The translations under genes were made by a program, and so were the position numbers. The notes under the pieces were generated by a model. The model was not told the DNA's origin, did no database searches, and saw nothing but the letters and a program-made list of their open reading frames with translations. 64,000 nt of DNA from Rhizobium lentis. GTDB taxonomy: Bacteria; Pseudomonadota; Alphaproteobacteria; Rhizobiales; Rhizobiaceae. Of this stretch, positions 34,215 through 42,582 are shown piece after piece. The stretch lies in assembly GCF_017352135.1 (NCBI RefSeq), contig NZ_CP071454.1, positions 1,583,501 to 1,647,500 on the forward strand, read 5' to 3'. The number at the start of each line of letters is the position of its first letter. Position 1 is the stretch's first letter.

Positions 34215-34757
34215 ATGAACATCATTCAGCAGCTTGAGGCCGAACAGGCCGCCAAGATCGAAGCCAAGCGCACCCTCCCCGAATTCTCCCCGGGCGACAC
34301 CGTCCGCGTCAACGTGAAGGTCACGGAAGGGAACCGTACCCGCGTTCAGGCCTATGAAGGCGTCTGCATCGCCCGGTCCGGCGGCGGCCTGCAGGAAAAC
34401 TTCACGGTTCGCAAGATTTCCTATGGCGAAGGCGTCGAGCGCGTATTCCCGGTTTACTCGCCGCTGATCGAAAGCGTCGACGTCGTTCGCCGCGGTAAGG
34501 TTCGTCGCGCCAAGCTCTATTACCTCCGTGATCGTCGCGGCAAGTCGGCTCGTATCGTTGAAGACACCGGCGTTCGCGCCCGCAAGCTCAACGACGCCGA
34601 GCGCGCCGCCATCGCCGAGGAAAAGGCACGCATCGAAGCCGAGAAGGTTGCAGCCGCCCAGGCGCTCGCCGCCGAAAAGGCAGCAGCAGAAGCTGCCGAA
34701 GCCAAGGCCGCTGCTGAAGCAGCCGCCGCAGCCGAGGCCGAGAAGGCCGCAGAATAA
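34215..34757 (+). CDS. rplS: 50S ribosomal protein L19
   Basis: L19 at the 30S-50S interface. 180 residues, longer than the ~115 of E. coli. The conserved core is residues 1-115 ('[36 protein letters not shown]', '[12 protein letters not shown]', '[17 protein letters not shown]', '[17 protein letters not shown]'). Residues ~125-180 are an Ala/Glu/Lys-rich, probably helical extension, as seen in rhizobial L19. The start at 34215 is the family N-terminus. Confidence 0.95.
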   Translation: MNIIQQLEAEQAAKIEAKRTLPEFSPGDTVRVNVKVTEGNRTRVQAYEGVCIARSGGGLQENFTVRKISYGEGVERVFPVYSPLIESVDVVRRGKVRRAKLYYLRDRRGKSARIVEDTGVRARKLNDAERAAIAEEKARIEAEKVAAAQALAAEKAAAEAAEAKAAAEAAAAAEAEKAAE

Positions 34758-34782
34758 GATCTGCGCAAAATTCTGTTTCTGG

Positions 34783-34815
34783 AAAGGCGGTCTTCGGGCC
34801 GCCTTTTTCTATTTT
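34783..34815 (+). terminator. Intrinsic terminator of rplS
   Basis: Stem AAAGGCGG / CCGCCTTT with a short loop (TCTTCGGG) followed by TTCTATTTTTT. Strong U-tract. Confidence 0.88.
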
Positions 34816-34896
34816 TTGCGCTTGCGCATGACCGGCGGCCTTGCCTTCGGCAGGTCATCCATGACAATTTTCGCCGTTCAATTTTGGAGCCGTTCT

Positions 34897-35694
34897 ATGT
34901 TGTTTCGCCGCACCGTTCTCGCAAGCTTCGCCGCCCTTATGCTTGCACCTATAGCCGTATCGGCTGCCGAACTGCCCGATCTCGGCGGCAAGAGCGTCGT
35001 CGTCGTCACCGAGAATGCCTATCCGCCGCTGCAATTCGTCGACCCGAAGTCCGGCAAGGCGATCGGCTGGGAATATGACGCGATGAACGAGATTGCCAAG
35101 CGGCTGAATTTCAAGGTCGAATACCAGAACACCAGCTGGGACGCGATGATCCAGGCAGTGTCCGACGGTCAGTACAACATCGGCATGACTGGCATCACCA
35201 TCAAGGATGACCGCAAGCAAAAGGTCGATTTCTCCGACCCTTACATGCGCTCGCAACAGTTCATGCTGGTGCGCGGTGACGAGAAGCGCTTCACCGACGC
35301 AAAATCCTTCGGCGAATTCAAGGATGGCCTGATCGGCGCTCAGCCCGGCACCTCGCCCTTCTACACTGCCGTCTATGAAATCCTCGACGGTAACGAACAG
35401 AACCCGCGCATCAAGCTTTTCGAAACCTTTGGCGCCACCGTGCAGGCGCTGAAGACCGGCGACGTCGATCTCGTCCTCACCGACAGCGTCGCTGCCAAGG
35501 GCTATGTCGATTCCTCGAATGGCGGGCTGAAGGTGGTTGGCGAACCGCTCGGCACCGAGGACTTCGGTTTCATCTTCCCGAAGGGCTCCGATCTCGTCGC
35601 TCCCATCAATGCGGCCATCGCCGCGCTCAAGGCCGACGGCACATTCGACGCACTGAACAAGAAATGGTTCCTCGACTACAAGATGGGCGAATAA
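34897..35694 (+). CDS. Polar amino acid ABC transporter substrate-binding protein
   Basis: Periplasmic binding protein of family 3 (SBP_bac_3), 265 residues. Signal peptide 1-22 ([23 protein letters not shown]). The amino-acid-binding pattern is seen at '[41 protein letters not shown]', '[22 protein letters not shown]' (the Arg/Asp pair holds the ligand's alpha-amino and carboxyl groups), and 'GAQPGTSPF'. GGAG lies 8 bases before the ATG. It is followed after 18 bases by its permease. Ligand unknown. Confidence 0.9.
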   Translation: MLFRRTVLASFAALMLAPIAVSAAELPDLGGKSVVVVTENAYPPLQFVDPKSGKAIGWEYDAMNEIAKRLNFKVEYQNTSWDAMIQAVSDGQYNIGMTGITIKDDRKQKVDFSDPYMRSQQFMLVRGDEKRFTDAKSFGEFKDGLIGAQPGTSPFYTAVYEILDGNEQNPRIKLFETFGATVQALKTGDVDLVLTDSVAAKGYVDSSNGGLKVVGEPLGTEDFGFIFPKGSDLVAPINAAIAALKADGTFDALNKKWFLDYKMGE

Positions 35695-35712
35695 TCCGCC
35701 GAGCGATCGCAG

Positions 35713-36531
35713 ATGGCGCCACAACCATCCCCGCGACACGAGAGGGACGACCGTCCCTGGTGGCTTGCCGTCCTTGTCCTGATCGGCATCGTTCTCGCTG
35801 TCGTCATCATCACCAACGACATTTACACCCAGGTCTTCCGAACAGTGGTGAATGGCGTCGGCGTCACCGTATTTGTGACGCTCGTCGCCTTTGCGCTGGC
35901 AACGGTGCTTGGGCTCGGCATCGCGCTGCTCGGCTTGGCGGACAGCATCGTGCTGCGCCAGATTGCCCGCTTCTACATCGAAATCATCCGGGGCATCCCG
36001 ATGCTGGTGCTGCTCTTCTATGTCGCCTTTGTCGGCGCGCCGGGTCTTGTTGCGGCCTATAACGTGGCTATCACGCCCTTGGTGAAGGCCGGGATCGCCG
36101 AACCGATCGTCGTGCGAGACCTGTCGCTGATGTGGCGCGCCATTATCGCGCTGATGATCGGCTATTCCTCCTTCATTGCCGAGATCTTCCGCGCCGGTTT
36201 CCAGTCGGTCGATATCGGCCAGATCGAGGCGGCCAAATCGCTCGGTCTGTCGCGCTACCGCCGCTTCCGGCTCGTCGTCTTCCCCCAGGCGATCCGGGTT
36301 ATCCTCCCGCCGCTCTCCAACGACTTCGTGTCGATGGTGAAGGATTCCTCCCTCGTCTCCGTTCTCGGGGTGGCCGACATTACGCAGATGGGCAAGGTCT
36401 ATGCCTCCGGCTCCTTTCGATTCTTCGAAACCTATTCGATCGTCACCTATGTCTATCTGATCCTGACAATCGGCCTGTCTCTGGCACTGCGGCGGATCGA
36501 GAAGAAGATGAAGCAGATGCCGCGCCGCTGA
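35713..36531 (+). CDS. Polar amino acid ABC transporter permease (HisM/GlnP type)
   Basis: 272-residue inner-membrane permease. The 'VVNGVGVTVFVTLVAFALATVLGLGIAL' segment starts the family domain; the EAA loop is 'QIEAAKSLGLSRYRRFRLVVFPQAIRVILPPLSNDFVSMVKDSSL', which docks the ATPase. An unusually long N-terminal tail (~30 residues, MAPQPSPRHERDDR) precedes the first span. No ATPase gene follows, although most such operons carry one; an ATPase encoded elsewhere must be shared. Confidence 0.9.
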   Translation: MAPQPSPRHERDDRPWWLAVLVLIGIVLAVVIITNDIYTQVFRTVVNGVGVTVFVTLVAFALATVLGLGIALLGLADSIVLRQIARFYIEIIRGIPMLVLLFYVAFVGAPGLVAAYNVAITPLVKAGIAEPIVVRDLSLMWRAIIALMIGYSSFIAEIFRAGFQSVDIGQIEAAKSLGLSRYRRFRLVVFPQAIRVILPPLSNDFVSMVKDSSLVSVLGVADITQMGKVYASGSFRFFETYSIVTYVYLILTIGLSLALRRIEKKMKQMPRR

Positions 36532-36579
36532 ACGACTGCGTCCATTCGGATGCGGAAAGGACGCGCCTCACGATTCGAA

Positions 36580-36607
36580 TTGCCGTTTCGATCGAAAATC
36601 GCTATAT
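36580..36607 (+). promoter_or_regulatory. Candidate promoter of the leuC leader
   Basis: TTGCCG (36580-36585), 16 bases, CTATAT (36602-36607). The -10 element is an exact match to the rhizobial consensus. Predicted start near 36614, only ~2 bases before an ATG. Confidence 0.5.
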
Positions 36608-36615
36608 CCAGCGCC

Positions 36616-36732
36616 ATGGAATCCAAGTTCAGTTGCATTGGCGCGCATGTTTTCGTGCTGCAGGATCATTATCGCCTGCCGGCGCGGTTTTTTGCGTGCG
36701 TGTCCGGTGCGCTCAACAGCCGACTTCGTTGA
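36616..36732 (+). CDS. Possible leader peptide upstream of leuC
   Basis: 38-codon ORF (MESKFSCIGAHVFVLQDHYR...) directly after a candidate promoter, so it might be translated from a leaderless mRNA, as known for the rhizobial trp leader peptide. It contains four Leu codons that are scattered rather than clustered, which argues against a classical Leu-codon attenuator. A hairpin GCGCCA / TGGCGC surrounds its start. Coding status is speculative. Confidence 0.3.
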   Translation: MESKFSCIGAHVFVLQDHYRLPARFFACVSGALNSRLR

Positions 36733-36746
36733 TCGAATGACGGCCG

Positions 36747-36767
36747 GCGGAGCCTGATCCGCTTTTT
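36747..36767 (+). terminator. Terminator-like hairpin just upstream of leuC
   Basis: GCGGA / TCCGC with a 6-base loop followed by TTTTT, ending 36 bases before the leuC start. The stem is short. It could end the upstream amino-acid transporter mRNA or act as an attenuator for leuC. Confidence 0.45.
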
Positions 36768-36803
36768 CCGATTTTCCAAAGTATCCAAAACGGACTTACC
36801 GCC

Positions 36804-38213
36804 ATGAGCGCACCGCGTACCCTCTACGACAAGATCTGGGACGACCACCTGGTCGACGAACAGGCAGACGGCACCTGTCTTCTCTACATCGACCGTCACC
36901 TGGTCCACGAAGTCACCTCGCCGCAGGCCTTCGAGGGCCTGCGCATGTCCGGCCGCAAGGTCCGTGCCCCGGAAAAGACGCTGGCCGTCGTCGACCATAA
37001 CGTTCCGACTTCGGCCGACCGCCATCTCGGCATCAAGAATGAGGAAAGCCGCATCCAGGTCGAGCAGCTTGCCAAGAACGCCGCCGAGTTCAACGTCGAA
37101 TATTATTCCGAGAACGATAAGCGCCAGGGCATCGTCCACATCATCGGGCCGGAACAGGGCTTCACCCTGCCAGGCATGACGATCGTCTGCGGCGACAGCC
37201 ACACCTCCACCCACGGCGCTTTCGGCTCCCTCGCTCATGGGATCGGCACGTCCGAGGTCGAGCACGTTCTCGCCACCCAGACACTGATCCAGAAGAAGGC
37301 AAAGAACATGCTGGTGCAGGTCGACGGCCAGCTGCCGGCAGGCGTTACCGCCAAGGATATCGTTCTTGCCATCATCGGCGAGATCGGCACTGCGGGGGGC
37401 ACCGGCTACGTCATCGAATATGCCGGCGAAGCAATCCGCGCGCTGTCGATGGAAGGCCGCATGACGATCTGCAACATGTCGATCGAAGGCGGCGCCCGCG
37501 CCGGCCTGATCGCTCCCGACGAAACTACCTTCGAATATATCAAGGGCAAGCCGCGCGCGCCGAAGGGCGAAGCGCTGGAACAGGCAATCGCCTATTGGAA
37601 GACGCTGAAATCTGACGAAGGCGCTCATTTCGACCGTGTCGTCAAGCTGAACGCCGCCGAACTGCCGCCGATCGTCTCCTGGGGGTCCTCGCCGGAGGAC
37701 GTCGTCTCCGTTCAGGGCATCGTGCCGAACCCGGACGAAATTCCGGACGAAACGAAACGTGCCTCCAAGTGGCGAGCGCTGGATTACATGGGCCTGAAGC
37801 CGGGCACGAAGATGACCGACATCACCGTCGACCGTGTCTTCATCGGCTCCTGCACCAATGGCCGCATCGAGGATTTGCGCGCCGCTGCCAAGGTGGTTGA
37901 AGGCAAGACCGTCGCCTCGACCGTCAGCGCGATGATCGTCCCGGGCTCCGGCCTCGTCAAGGAACAGGCGGAAGCCGAAGGCCTCGACAAGATCTTCAAG
38001 GCCGCTGGCTTCGACTGGCGTGAGCCGGGCTGCTCCATGTGCCTTGCCATGAACGACGACCGCCTGAAGCCGGGCGAGCGCTGCGCCTCGACCTCGAACC
38101 GCAATTTCGAAGGCCGCCAGGGCTTCAAGGGCCGCACGCATCTCGTCTCGCCGGCGATGGCCGCCGCCGCCGCGATCGCCGGGCACTTCGTCGATATCCG
38201 CGAGTGGAACTGA
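36804..38213 (+). CDS. leuC: 3-isopropylmalate dehydratase large subunit
   Basis: Isomerises 2- to 3-isopropylmalate in leucine synthesis, with LeuD (not in the window) as partner. 469 residues, the standard length. [4Fe-4S] ligands are in '[16 protein letters not shown]' and '[11 protein letters not shown]'; the aconitase-family signature '[33 protein letters not shown]' and '[14 protein letters not shown]' are present. Single gene with a leader and its own strong terminator. Confidence 0.96.
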   Translation: MSAPRTLYDKIWDDHLVDEQADGTCLLYIDRHLVHEVTSPQAFEGLRMSGRKVRAPEKTLAVVDHNVPTSADRHLGIKNEESRIQVEQLAKNAAEFNVEYYSENDKRQGIVHIIGPEQGFTLPGMTIVCGDSHTSTHGAFGSLAHGIGTSEVEHVLATQTLIQKKAKNMLVQVDGQLPAGVTAKDIVLAIIGEIGTAGGTGYVIEYAGEAIRALSMEGRMTICNMSIEGGARAGLIAPDETTFEYIKGKPRAPKGEALEQAIAYWKTLKSDEGAHFDRVVKLNAAELPPIVSWGSSPEDVVSVQGIVPNPDEIPDETKRASKWRALDYMGLKPGTKMTDITVDRVFIGSCTNGRIEDLRAAAKVVEGKTVASTVSAMIVPGSGLVKEQAEAEGLDKIFKAAGFDWREPGCSMCLAMNDDRLKPGERCASTSNRNFEGRQGFKGRTHLVSPAMAAAAAIAGHFVDIREWN

Positions 38214-38236
38214 TCCGTCATCCGACGGAAGAGAGA

Positions 38237-38280
38237 AAAAGCCGCCCGATGCGCTGTTGATGCATCGGGCGGTTTTCTTT
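38237..38280 (+). terminator. Intrinsic terminator of leuC
   Basis: 11-bp stem CCGCCCGATGC / GCATCGGGCGG with a 9-base loop, followed by TTTTCTTTTC, 24 bases after the stop. Confidence 0.9.
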
Positions 38281-38466
38281 TCATCGCACCGCTGCTTCGT
38301 CTCCGATCGCTGTGATTGAGCAGATGAACCCGTTTGTGAATGGCCCGCATTCCCAATTTCATCCATTCGGGCAATCGACATCGGACAACGCCTGTGGCCT
38401 CATCAATATGGGCGCAACACGCGACAGGTACCGTTCCGGCTTCGGCGAACACCGCGCCATTGGGGG

Positions 38467-38820
38467 ATGGCCATGAGGCAGAAAATCGTCCGGAGTGTAC
38501 TGCAAGCCAGCCTGATCATATTTGCGTCACAGCCATCGATCGACGCCGCCGTCGCCGGACCGATCCATCCAGCAATACCGCCGGTCACGGCCTCTTCCGG
38601 CCTGCTGTATCAGGTGGCGCAAAGCAAGATACCGTCTCTCAACGGATACCGCGGATATGAGAGCGCCCGGCCCGGATATATCAAGAGCTCGAACGGTTAC
38701 TGGTATCCCGCGGCCGCCTTCGGCGAGTATACCGGCTCGATCGGCCGGCGGCAGCCCCTGAACAAGACCTGCGGCTACGGCTTTGCTCCGACCAACGGAT
38801 CGTCAAACTGCAACTACTGA
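38467..38820 (+). CDS. Small exported protein with BA14K-like C-terminal motif
   Basis: 117 residues with a signal peptide (about 1-28, ending DAAVAG). The mature part has Tyr/Gly-rich 'NGYRGYESARPGYIKSSNGYWYPAAAFGEYTG', resembling BA14K-family surface proteins of Rhizobiales, and three Cys residues near the C-terminus. Start at 38467 or at the second Met, 38473. Monocistronic. Function unknown; the family link is tentative. Confidence 0.6.
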   Translation: MAMRQKIVRSVLQASLIIFASQPSIDAAVAGPIHPAIPPVTASSGLLYQVAQSKIPSLNGYRGYESARPGYIKSSNGYWYPAAAFGEYTGSIGRRQPLNKTCGYGFAPTNGSSNCNY

Positions 38821-38855
38821 CGAAAGGCCGCCATACCGTCACCGCGCTATGGCGG

Positions 38856-39686
38856 TCAGAAAGCCGCCGTCATCGGATCCGGCCCCATGCGAGCACCGGC
38901 ACTGTCGAGCTTGGCGATCGCGGACATGTCATCGGCATCGAGCTTGAAGTCGAATACCTGGAAGTTCTCTTCGATGCGCGATGGCGTGACTGATTTCGGG
39001 ATGACGACGAGGCCGGTATCGATGTGCCAGCGGATGATGGTCTGGGCCGGCGTCTTGCCATGCTTCCTGGCGATCTGGCCGATGACAGGGTTCGAGATGA
39101 ACTGGCCCTGGCCGAGCGGGCTCCAGGATTCGGTGACGATGTTCAACTTCTTGTGTGCCTCCTGCGCCGCCTTCTGCTGAAAGTCGGGATGCAGTTCGAT
39201 CTGGTTGATGACGGGAACGACGCCCGTCTCGCCGATAATGCGTTCGAGATGCTCGGGATAGAAGTTCGACACGCCGATCGAGCGGGCCCGGCCCTCTTCC
39301 CGGATGCGCACGAAGGCCTTCCAGGTCTCGGTGTAAAGGCCGCGATGCGGCGACGGCCAGTGAACCAGATAAAGGTCGACATAGTCGGAGCCGAGTTTCT
39401 TCAGGCTGCCGTCGAAGGCCCGCAGCGTATTGTCGTAGCCTTGGTCGGTGTTCCTGAGTTTGGTCGTGACAAAGATATCCTTGCGGTCGAGACCGGACGA
39501 GCGGATGCCTTCGCCGACGCCCTCCTCGTTGTCGTAGCCGGAAGCGGTATCGATGTGGCGATAACCGGCGGCAATGGCCGTGCGCACGGTTGGCGCAGCG
39601 ATCTCCTGCGGCGTCTGCCAGACGCCAAGGCCGACCTGCGGAATGGAATGTCCGTCATGGAAAGTGATGATGGGTTGAGCGGTCAC
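38856..39686 (-). CDS. Aldo/keto reductase (2,5-diketo-D-gluconate reductase-like)
   Basis: NADPH-dependent carbonyl reductase of the AKR5 type, 276 residues. The catalytic tetrad is visible as Asp-Tyr in 'HIDTASGYDNEEGVG', Lys in 'FVTTKL', and His in 'DLYLVHWPSP'. The NADPH-binding C-terminal part is 'VVIPKSVTPSRIEENFQVFDFKLDADDM'. The substrate cannot be named from sequence. Convergent with the BA14K-like gene by 35 bases. Confidence 0.88.
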   Translation of the reverse strand: MTAQPIITFHDGHSIPQVGLGVWQTPQEIAAPTVRTAIAAGYRHIDTASGYDNEEGVGEGIRSSGLDRKDIFVTTKLRNTDQGYDNTLRAFDGSLKKLGSDYVDLYLVHWPSPHRGLYTETWKAFVRIREEGRARSIGVSNFYPEHLERIIGETGVVPVINQIELHPDFQQKAAQEAHKKLNIVTESWSPLGQGQFISNPVIGQIARKHGKTPAQTIIRWHIDTGLVVIPKSVTPSRIEENFQVFDFKLDADDMSAIAKLDSAGARMGPDPMTAAF

Positions 39687-39819
39687 AATATCTCTCCGGG
39701 AGTTTGAAGAATTGGACGAGGCATGGATTGCGCCCGCAAATCCGCAGACGTCCCGGAACGCATTTCAGCCTGAGCGTTCGGTCACCGAGAGCATATAGGC
39801 GGCCGCATCCTGAAGACAA

Positions 39820-40341
39820 TCAGAGCACGCGGACAATCGTTCCCTTTCGAAGGTGAGGCAGAAGGCGGCGCATGTCCCTGAGGCTTACCGCCACGCAGCC
39901 GGCCGTCGGCTCGTAGCCCGGCCGAATGAGATGGAAGAAGATCGCCGAGCCGCGATTGCGCGCCCGCGAGGAGATATTCCAGTCCATCACCAGGCAGATA
40001 TCGTATAGCCCGTCGCTGCGCCTCATCTCCTCATGGCTTGGACCGAACGGCGCCCTGACGAGGCTGTTGTAGCTGGCGTTGTCGGGCTGGTCGCACCAAA
40101 GCATGTCGGCGCGGATGCGCCGCAGGGCAAGCCCAGTCGCGAGACGGCCGTTCCGCTCGCCGCGCCGAAAACCCGATATCAGCTTCATCGACGCGATCGG
40201 CGTTGCGCCGTCGCCCTCACGTTTCATGATGGTGCGGCCGGAGCGGCCGATCGCGGCCGGCACGGTGATCGCACCGAGCCGGACGATCGCGCGGCTCTTC
40301 TTCCCCGGCGCCGGGCGCACCACAATCGTGGACGGTCTCAT
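39820..40341 (-). CDS. L,D-transpeptidase (YkuD-domain) family protein
   Basis: 173-residue YkuD-type domain, linked to peptidoglycan 3-3 cross-links or lipoprotein attachment. The catalytic motif is 'FFHLIRPGYEPTAGCVAVS' with His137 and Cys149. No signal peptide is obvious with the start at 40341 (MRPSTIVVRPAPGKKSRAIVRLG); longer starts at 40368 or 40413 also lack one, so export is unclear. The C-terminus ends 'LLPHLRKGTIVRVL', typical of short rhizobial members. Divergent from the response regulator. Confidence 0.8.
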   Translation of the reverse strand: MRPSTIVVRPAPGKKSRAIVRLGAITVPAAIGRSGRTIMKREGDGATPIASMKLISGFRRGERNGRLATGLALRRIRADMLWCDQPDNASYNSLVRAPFGPSHEEMRRSDGLYDICLVMDWNISSRARNRGSAIFFHLIRPGYEPTAGCVAVSLRDMRRLLPHLRKGTIVRVL

Positions 40342-40509
40342 CCCCCGGCTCTGCCTTGCTTTTTCCATTTTTCTCGCATGTCTTGCATTGCTAGAGGTCC
40401 TAATTGAAATCATATGAAAACCTGCCCGGCAACAACCCCGCCGGCCGATCCTTGCCAAAGCTGCAATTTGGCGTAGGACTAAGGGACTTAACTTTGAGGA
40501 CGCAACGGC

Positions 40510-41193
40510 ATGACCGCACGCACCATTCTTCTGGTGGATGATGACGAGGACCTTCGCCAGACCCTGACGGAGCAATTGTCGCTTTATGAGGAATTCACGG
40601 TTCTGCAGGAAGCCAACGCCGGCAAGGGTGTAGCGACCGCCCGCTCGACGCCGGTCGACCTGCTGATCATGGATGTCGGCCTGCCTGACATGGACGGCCG
40701 TGAAGCGGTGAAGCTCCTGCGCAAGGGCGGCTTCAAAGCGCCGATCATCATGCTGACCGGCCACGATACCGATTCCGACACAATTCTCGGCCTCGAAGCC
40801 GGCGCCAACGACTATGTCACTAAGCCTTTCCGCTTTGCCGTGCTGCTCGCGCGCATCCGCGTGCAGCTGCGCCAGCATGAGCAGAGCGAGGACGCGACTT
40901 TCACCGTCGGCCCCTATCTCTTCAAGCCGAGCCAGAAACTGCTCACCACCGACAACGGCCAGAAGATCCGTCTGACGGAAAAGGAAGCGGCCATCATCCG
41001 CTATCTCTATCGTGCCGAACAGAAGGTGGTTACCCGCGACGTTCTTCTCGAAGAGGTCTGGGGTTACAATTCTGGCGTCACGACACACACGCTGGAAACC
41101 CACGTCTACCGCCTGCGCCAGAAGATCGAGCGCGATCCCTCCAATGCCGAAATTCTCGTCACGGAAAACGGCGGCTATAAGATCGTACCCTAG
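40510..41193 (+). CDS. OmpR/PhoB-family response regulator
   Basis: 227 residues. Receiver domain 1-120 with acidic pocket 'LVDDDEDLR', phosphoacceptor Asp55 in 'LLIMDVGLPDMDG', switch Thr in 'MLTGHD' and Lys105 in 'YVTKPFRF'. C-terminal winged helix 'LTEKEAAIIRYLYRAEQKVVTRDVLLEEVWGYN...TLETHVYRLRQKIE'. No histidine kinase gene is adjacent, so it is an orphan regulator. Its stop codon lies inside the first arm of a RIME element. Confidence 0.92.
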   Translation: MTARTILLVDDDEDLRQTLTEQLSLYEEFTVLQEANAGKGVATARSTPVDLLIMDVGLPDMDGREAVKLLRKGGFKAPIIMLTGHDTDSDTILGLEAGANDYVTKPFRFAVLLARIRVQLRQHEQSEDATFTVGPYLFKPSQKLLTTDNGQKIRLTEKEAAIIRYLYRAEQKVVTRDVLLEEVWGYNSGVTTHTLETHVYRLRQKIERDPSNAEILVTENGGYKIVP

Positions 41194-41289
41194 AGCATTT
41201 CCGTTTTCCCTCGAATCACGGAATGCTCTATCTCTGTGTTTTCACGCAATTCCGGACCCAAGGCCCTTACGCATTTTTGCTGGAATTGC
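41191..41289. repeat. RIME-type mosaic element between the response regulator and the cNMP-binding gene
   Basis: Two hairpins: TAGAGCATT...CCG (41191-41203) with CGGAATGCTCTA (41219-41230), and GCAATTCC (41246-41253) with GGAATTGC (41282-41289). This wording is the classic Rhizobium intergenic mosaic element, recognised from memory. The first three bases are the stop codon of the response regulator. Confidence 0.8.
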
Positions 41290-41308
41290 CCTAAGGCGAA
41301 AAGCCCGC

Positions 41309-41764
41309 ATGGCGCTGACCGACGACATTCATCTGCTTTCGCAGCTTCCACTGTTCAAAGACATGAGCGAGGATCAGTTGCGGCTGATCGCCTTCGGCGC
41401 CGACCGGCGTATGATCGCTGCCGGCCAGATGCTGTTTCGCCAGGGCTCACCGGCCGAAAGCGCCTATGTCGTCTTGAGCGGCAGCCTCGAACTGAGCACG
41501 ACGAGCAGCGACGGCATGCAGCGGACAGGGGGGGTAGCCGGTCCCGGAACGCTGATTTCGGAGCTGGCGCTGGTCACGCTGGTGGAACGCAAGTTCACCG
41601 CGATCGCGCGCGAGGACACCAGCATCATCCGCATCACACGCGCCCTCTTCCATCGGCTGCTGGAGGAATATCCCGATGCGGCGCGGTTGATCGAGAACCG
41701 CATCCGCGACAATCTCGCCGAACTCGCGGCCAAGGCCGCAAGCCAGTTTTACCGATTCAGCTGA
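41309..41764 (+). CDS. Cyclic-nucleotide-binding (CAP_ED) domain protein
   Basis: 151-residue protein made of a single Crp-type beta-barrel: 'LLSQLPLFKDMSEDQLRLIAFGADRRMIAAGQMLFRQGSPAESAYVVLSGSLEL' and 'GTLISELALVTLVERKFTAIAREDTSIIRITRALFHRLLEEYP'. The phosphate-binding cassette is degenerate ('GPGTLISELAL' rather than FGExAL...R). There is no DNA-binding domain, so it may be a stand-alone sensor. It follows the response regulator across a RIME element. Confidence 0.85.
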   Translation: MALTDDIHLLSQLPLFKDMSEDQLRLIAFGADRRMIAAGQMLFRQGSPAESAYVVLSGSLELSTTSSDGMQRTGGVAGPGTLISELALVTLVERKFTAIAREDTSIIRITRALFHRLLEEYPDAARLIENRIRDNLAELAAKAASQFYRFS

Positions 41765-41796
41765 ACCACCCGGCCCACAACAAATAGCGCGAGCTG

Positions 41797-42582
41797 TTAA
41801 TCGCGAACCAGGCCGTCGATCGCCGCGGCAAGCGTCGCGAGGTCGGCGGCGTAAAACCCGGCGGCGTTGATGCAGTTCGTCTCAAGCAGCTTCAATCCCT
41901 CTTCGGTGCGACAGACGTCGATGACATAAGCCGGCGAGTAACCGGCATTGACGTCCACCATGCGCTGCCCAAACTCCAACACATCGTCATCAATCTCGTG
42001 GCGATGGATGATACGCGATCCGTCTTTGTAGAGCGAATAGGTGACGATCCGATCATTGACGGCCCAGAGACGCCATTCGCGCAAGATACGGACAGGCTTG
42101 GTGAACATCAGCAGCGTGTCGTGGCGAAGCGACCCTGTCGGGATTTCATCTTCGTCGAGCGCGAGGACCCGCTCCGCCATGCGGAGGATCTCGTCCGTCG
42201 ATTTGACGTTACCGGGCTCCTCCTTACTGTCGTCGACGGGACGCAGGAACCATTGCCTCCCGTCGTCGATCAGACGCGCGGGAACGTCTCGGAGAGTGAG
42301 GAATAGTGCATCGGGGCCGTTGAGGAGATAGGGATGCCAAACTTGTTCCTGGACGAAAGGACGCAGCTTGAACACGCCCGGCCAGTAGCCGTTCGCCTCG
42401 GCGTTCTTCCACAGCGAATAGGAGCCGAACATGATGACGGAACCCGGATCGGCGACGAGGGGCTCGGGGATAAGTTCGCCGACAAAGGGGACGACCTTGT
42501 GCCATGTATAGGGGATACCGAGCCGGTCGAGCGCCTCGGCCAACTTATGGGTATCTTCGAACTGCTGGAGAATCCACTGCAT
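41797..42582 (-). CDS. ATP-grasp domain (DUF4343-like) protein
   Basis: 261-residue protein. ATP-grasp features: 'FLRPVDDSKEEPGNVKS' in the central lobe, 'VRILREWRLWAVNDRIVTYSLYKDGSRIIHRH' in the substrate lobe, and 'VIDVCRTEEGLKLLETNCINAAGFYAADL', where Glu and Asn act as Mg ligands (E-x-N motif). It should ligate a carboxylate to an amine or thiol; the substrate is unknown. Its start overlaps the xthA stop (TGATG), so it is coupled to a DNA-repair gene. The longer frame from 42756 is antisense-like. Confidence 0.78.
   Translation of the reverse strand: MQWILQQFEDTHKLAEALDRLGIPYTWHKVVPFVGELIPEPLVADPGSVIMFGSYSLWKNAEANGYWPGVFKLRPFVQEQVWHPYLLNGPDALFLTLRDVPARLIDDGRQWFLRPVDDSKEEPGNVKSTDEILRMAERVLALDEDEIPTGSLRHDTLLMFTKPVRILREWRLWAVNDRIVTYSLYKDGSRIIHRHEIDDDVLEFGQRMVDVNAGYSPAYVIDVCRTEEGLKLLETNCINAAGFYAADLATLAAAIDGLVRD

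Noticed and set aside
36669..38381. 570-codon minus-strand frame antisense to leuC
   Set aside because: leuC is fully recognisable with its cluster ligands; the antisense frame has no domain pattern.
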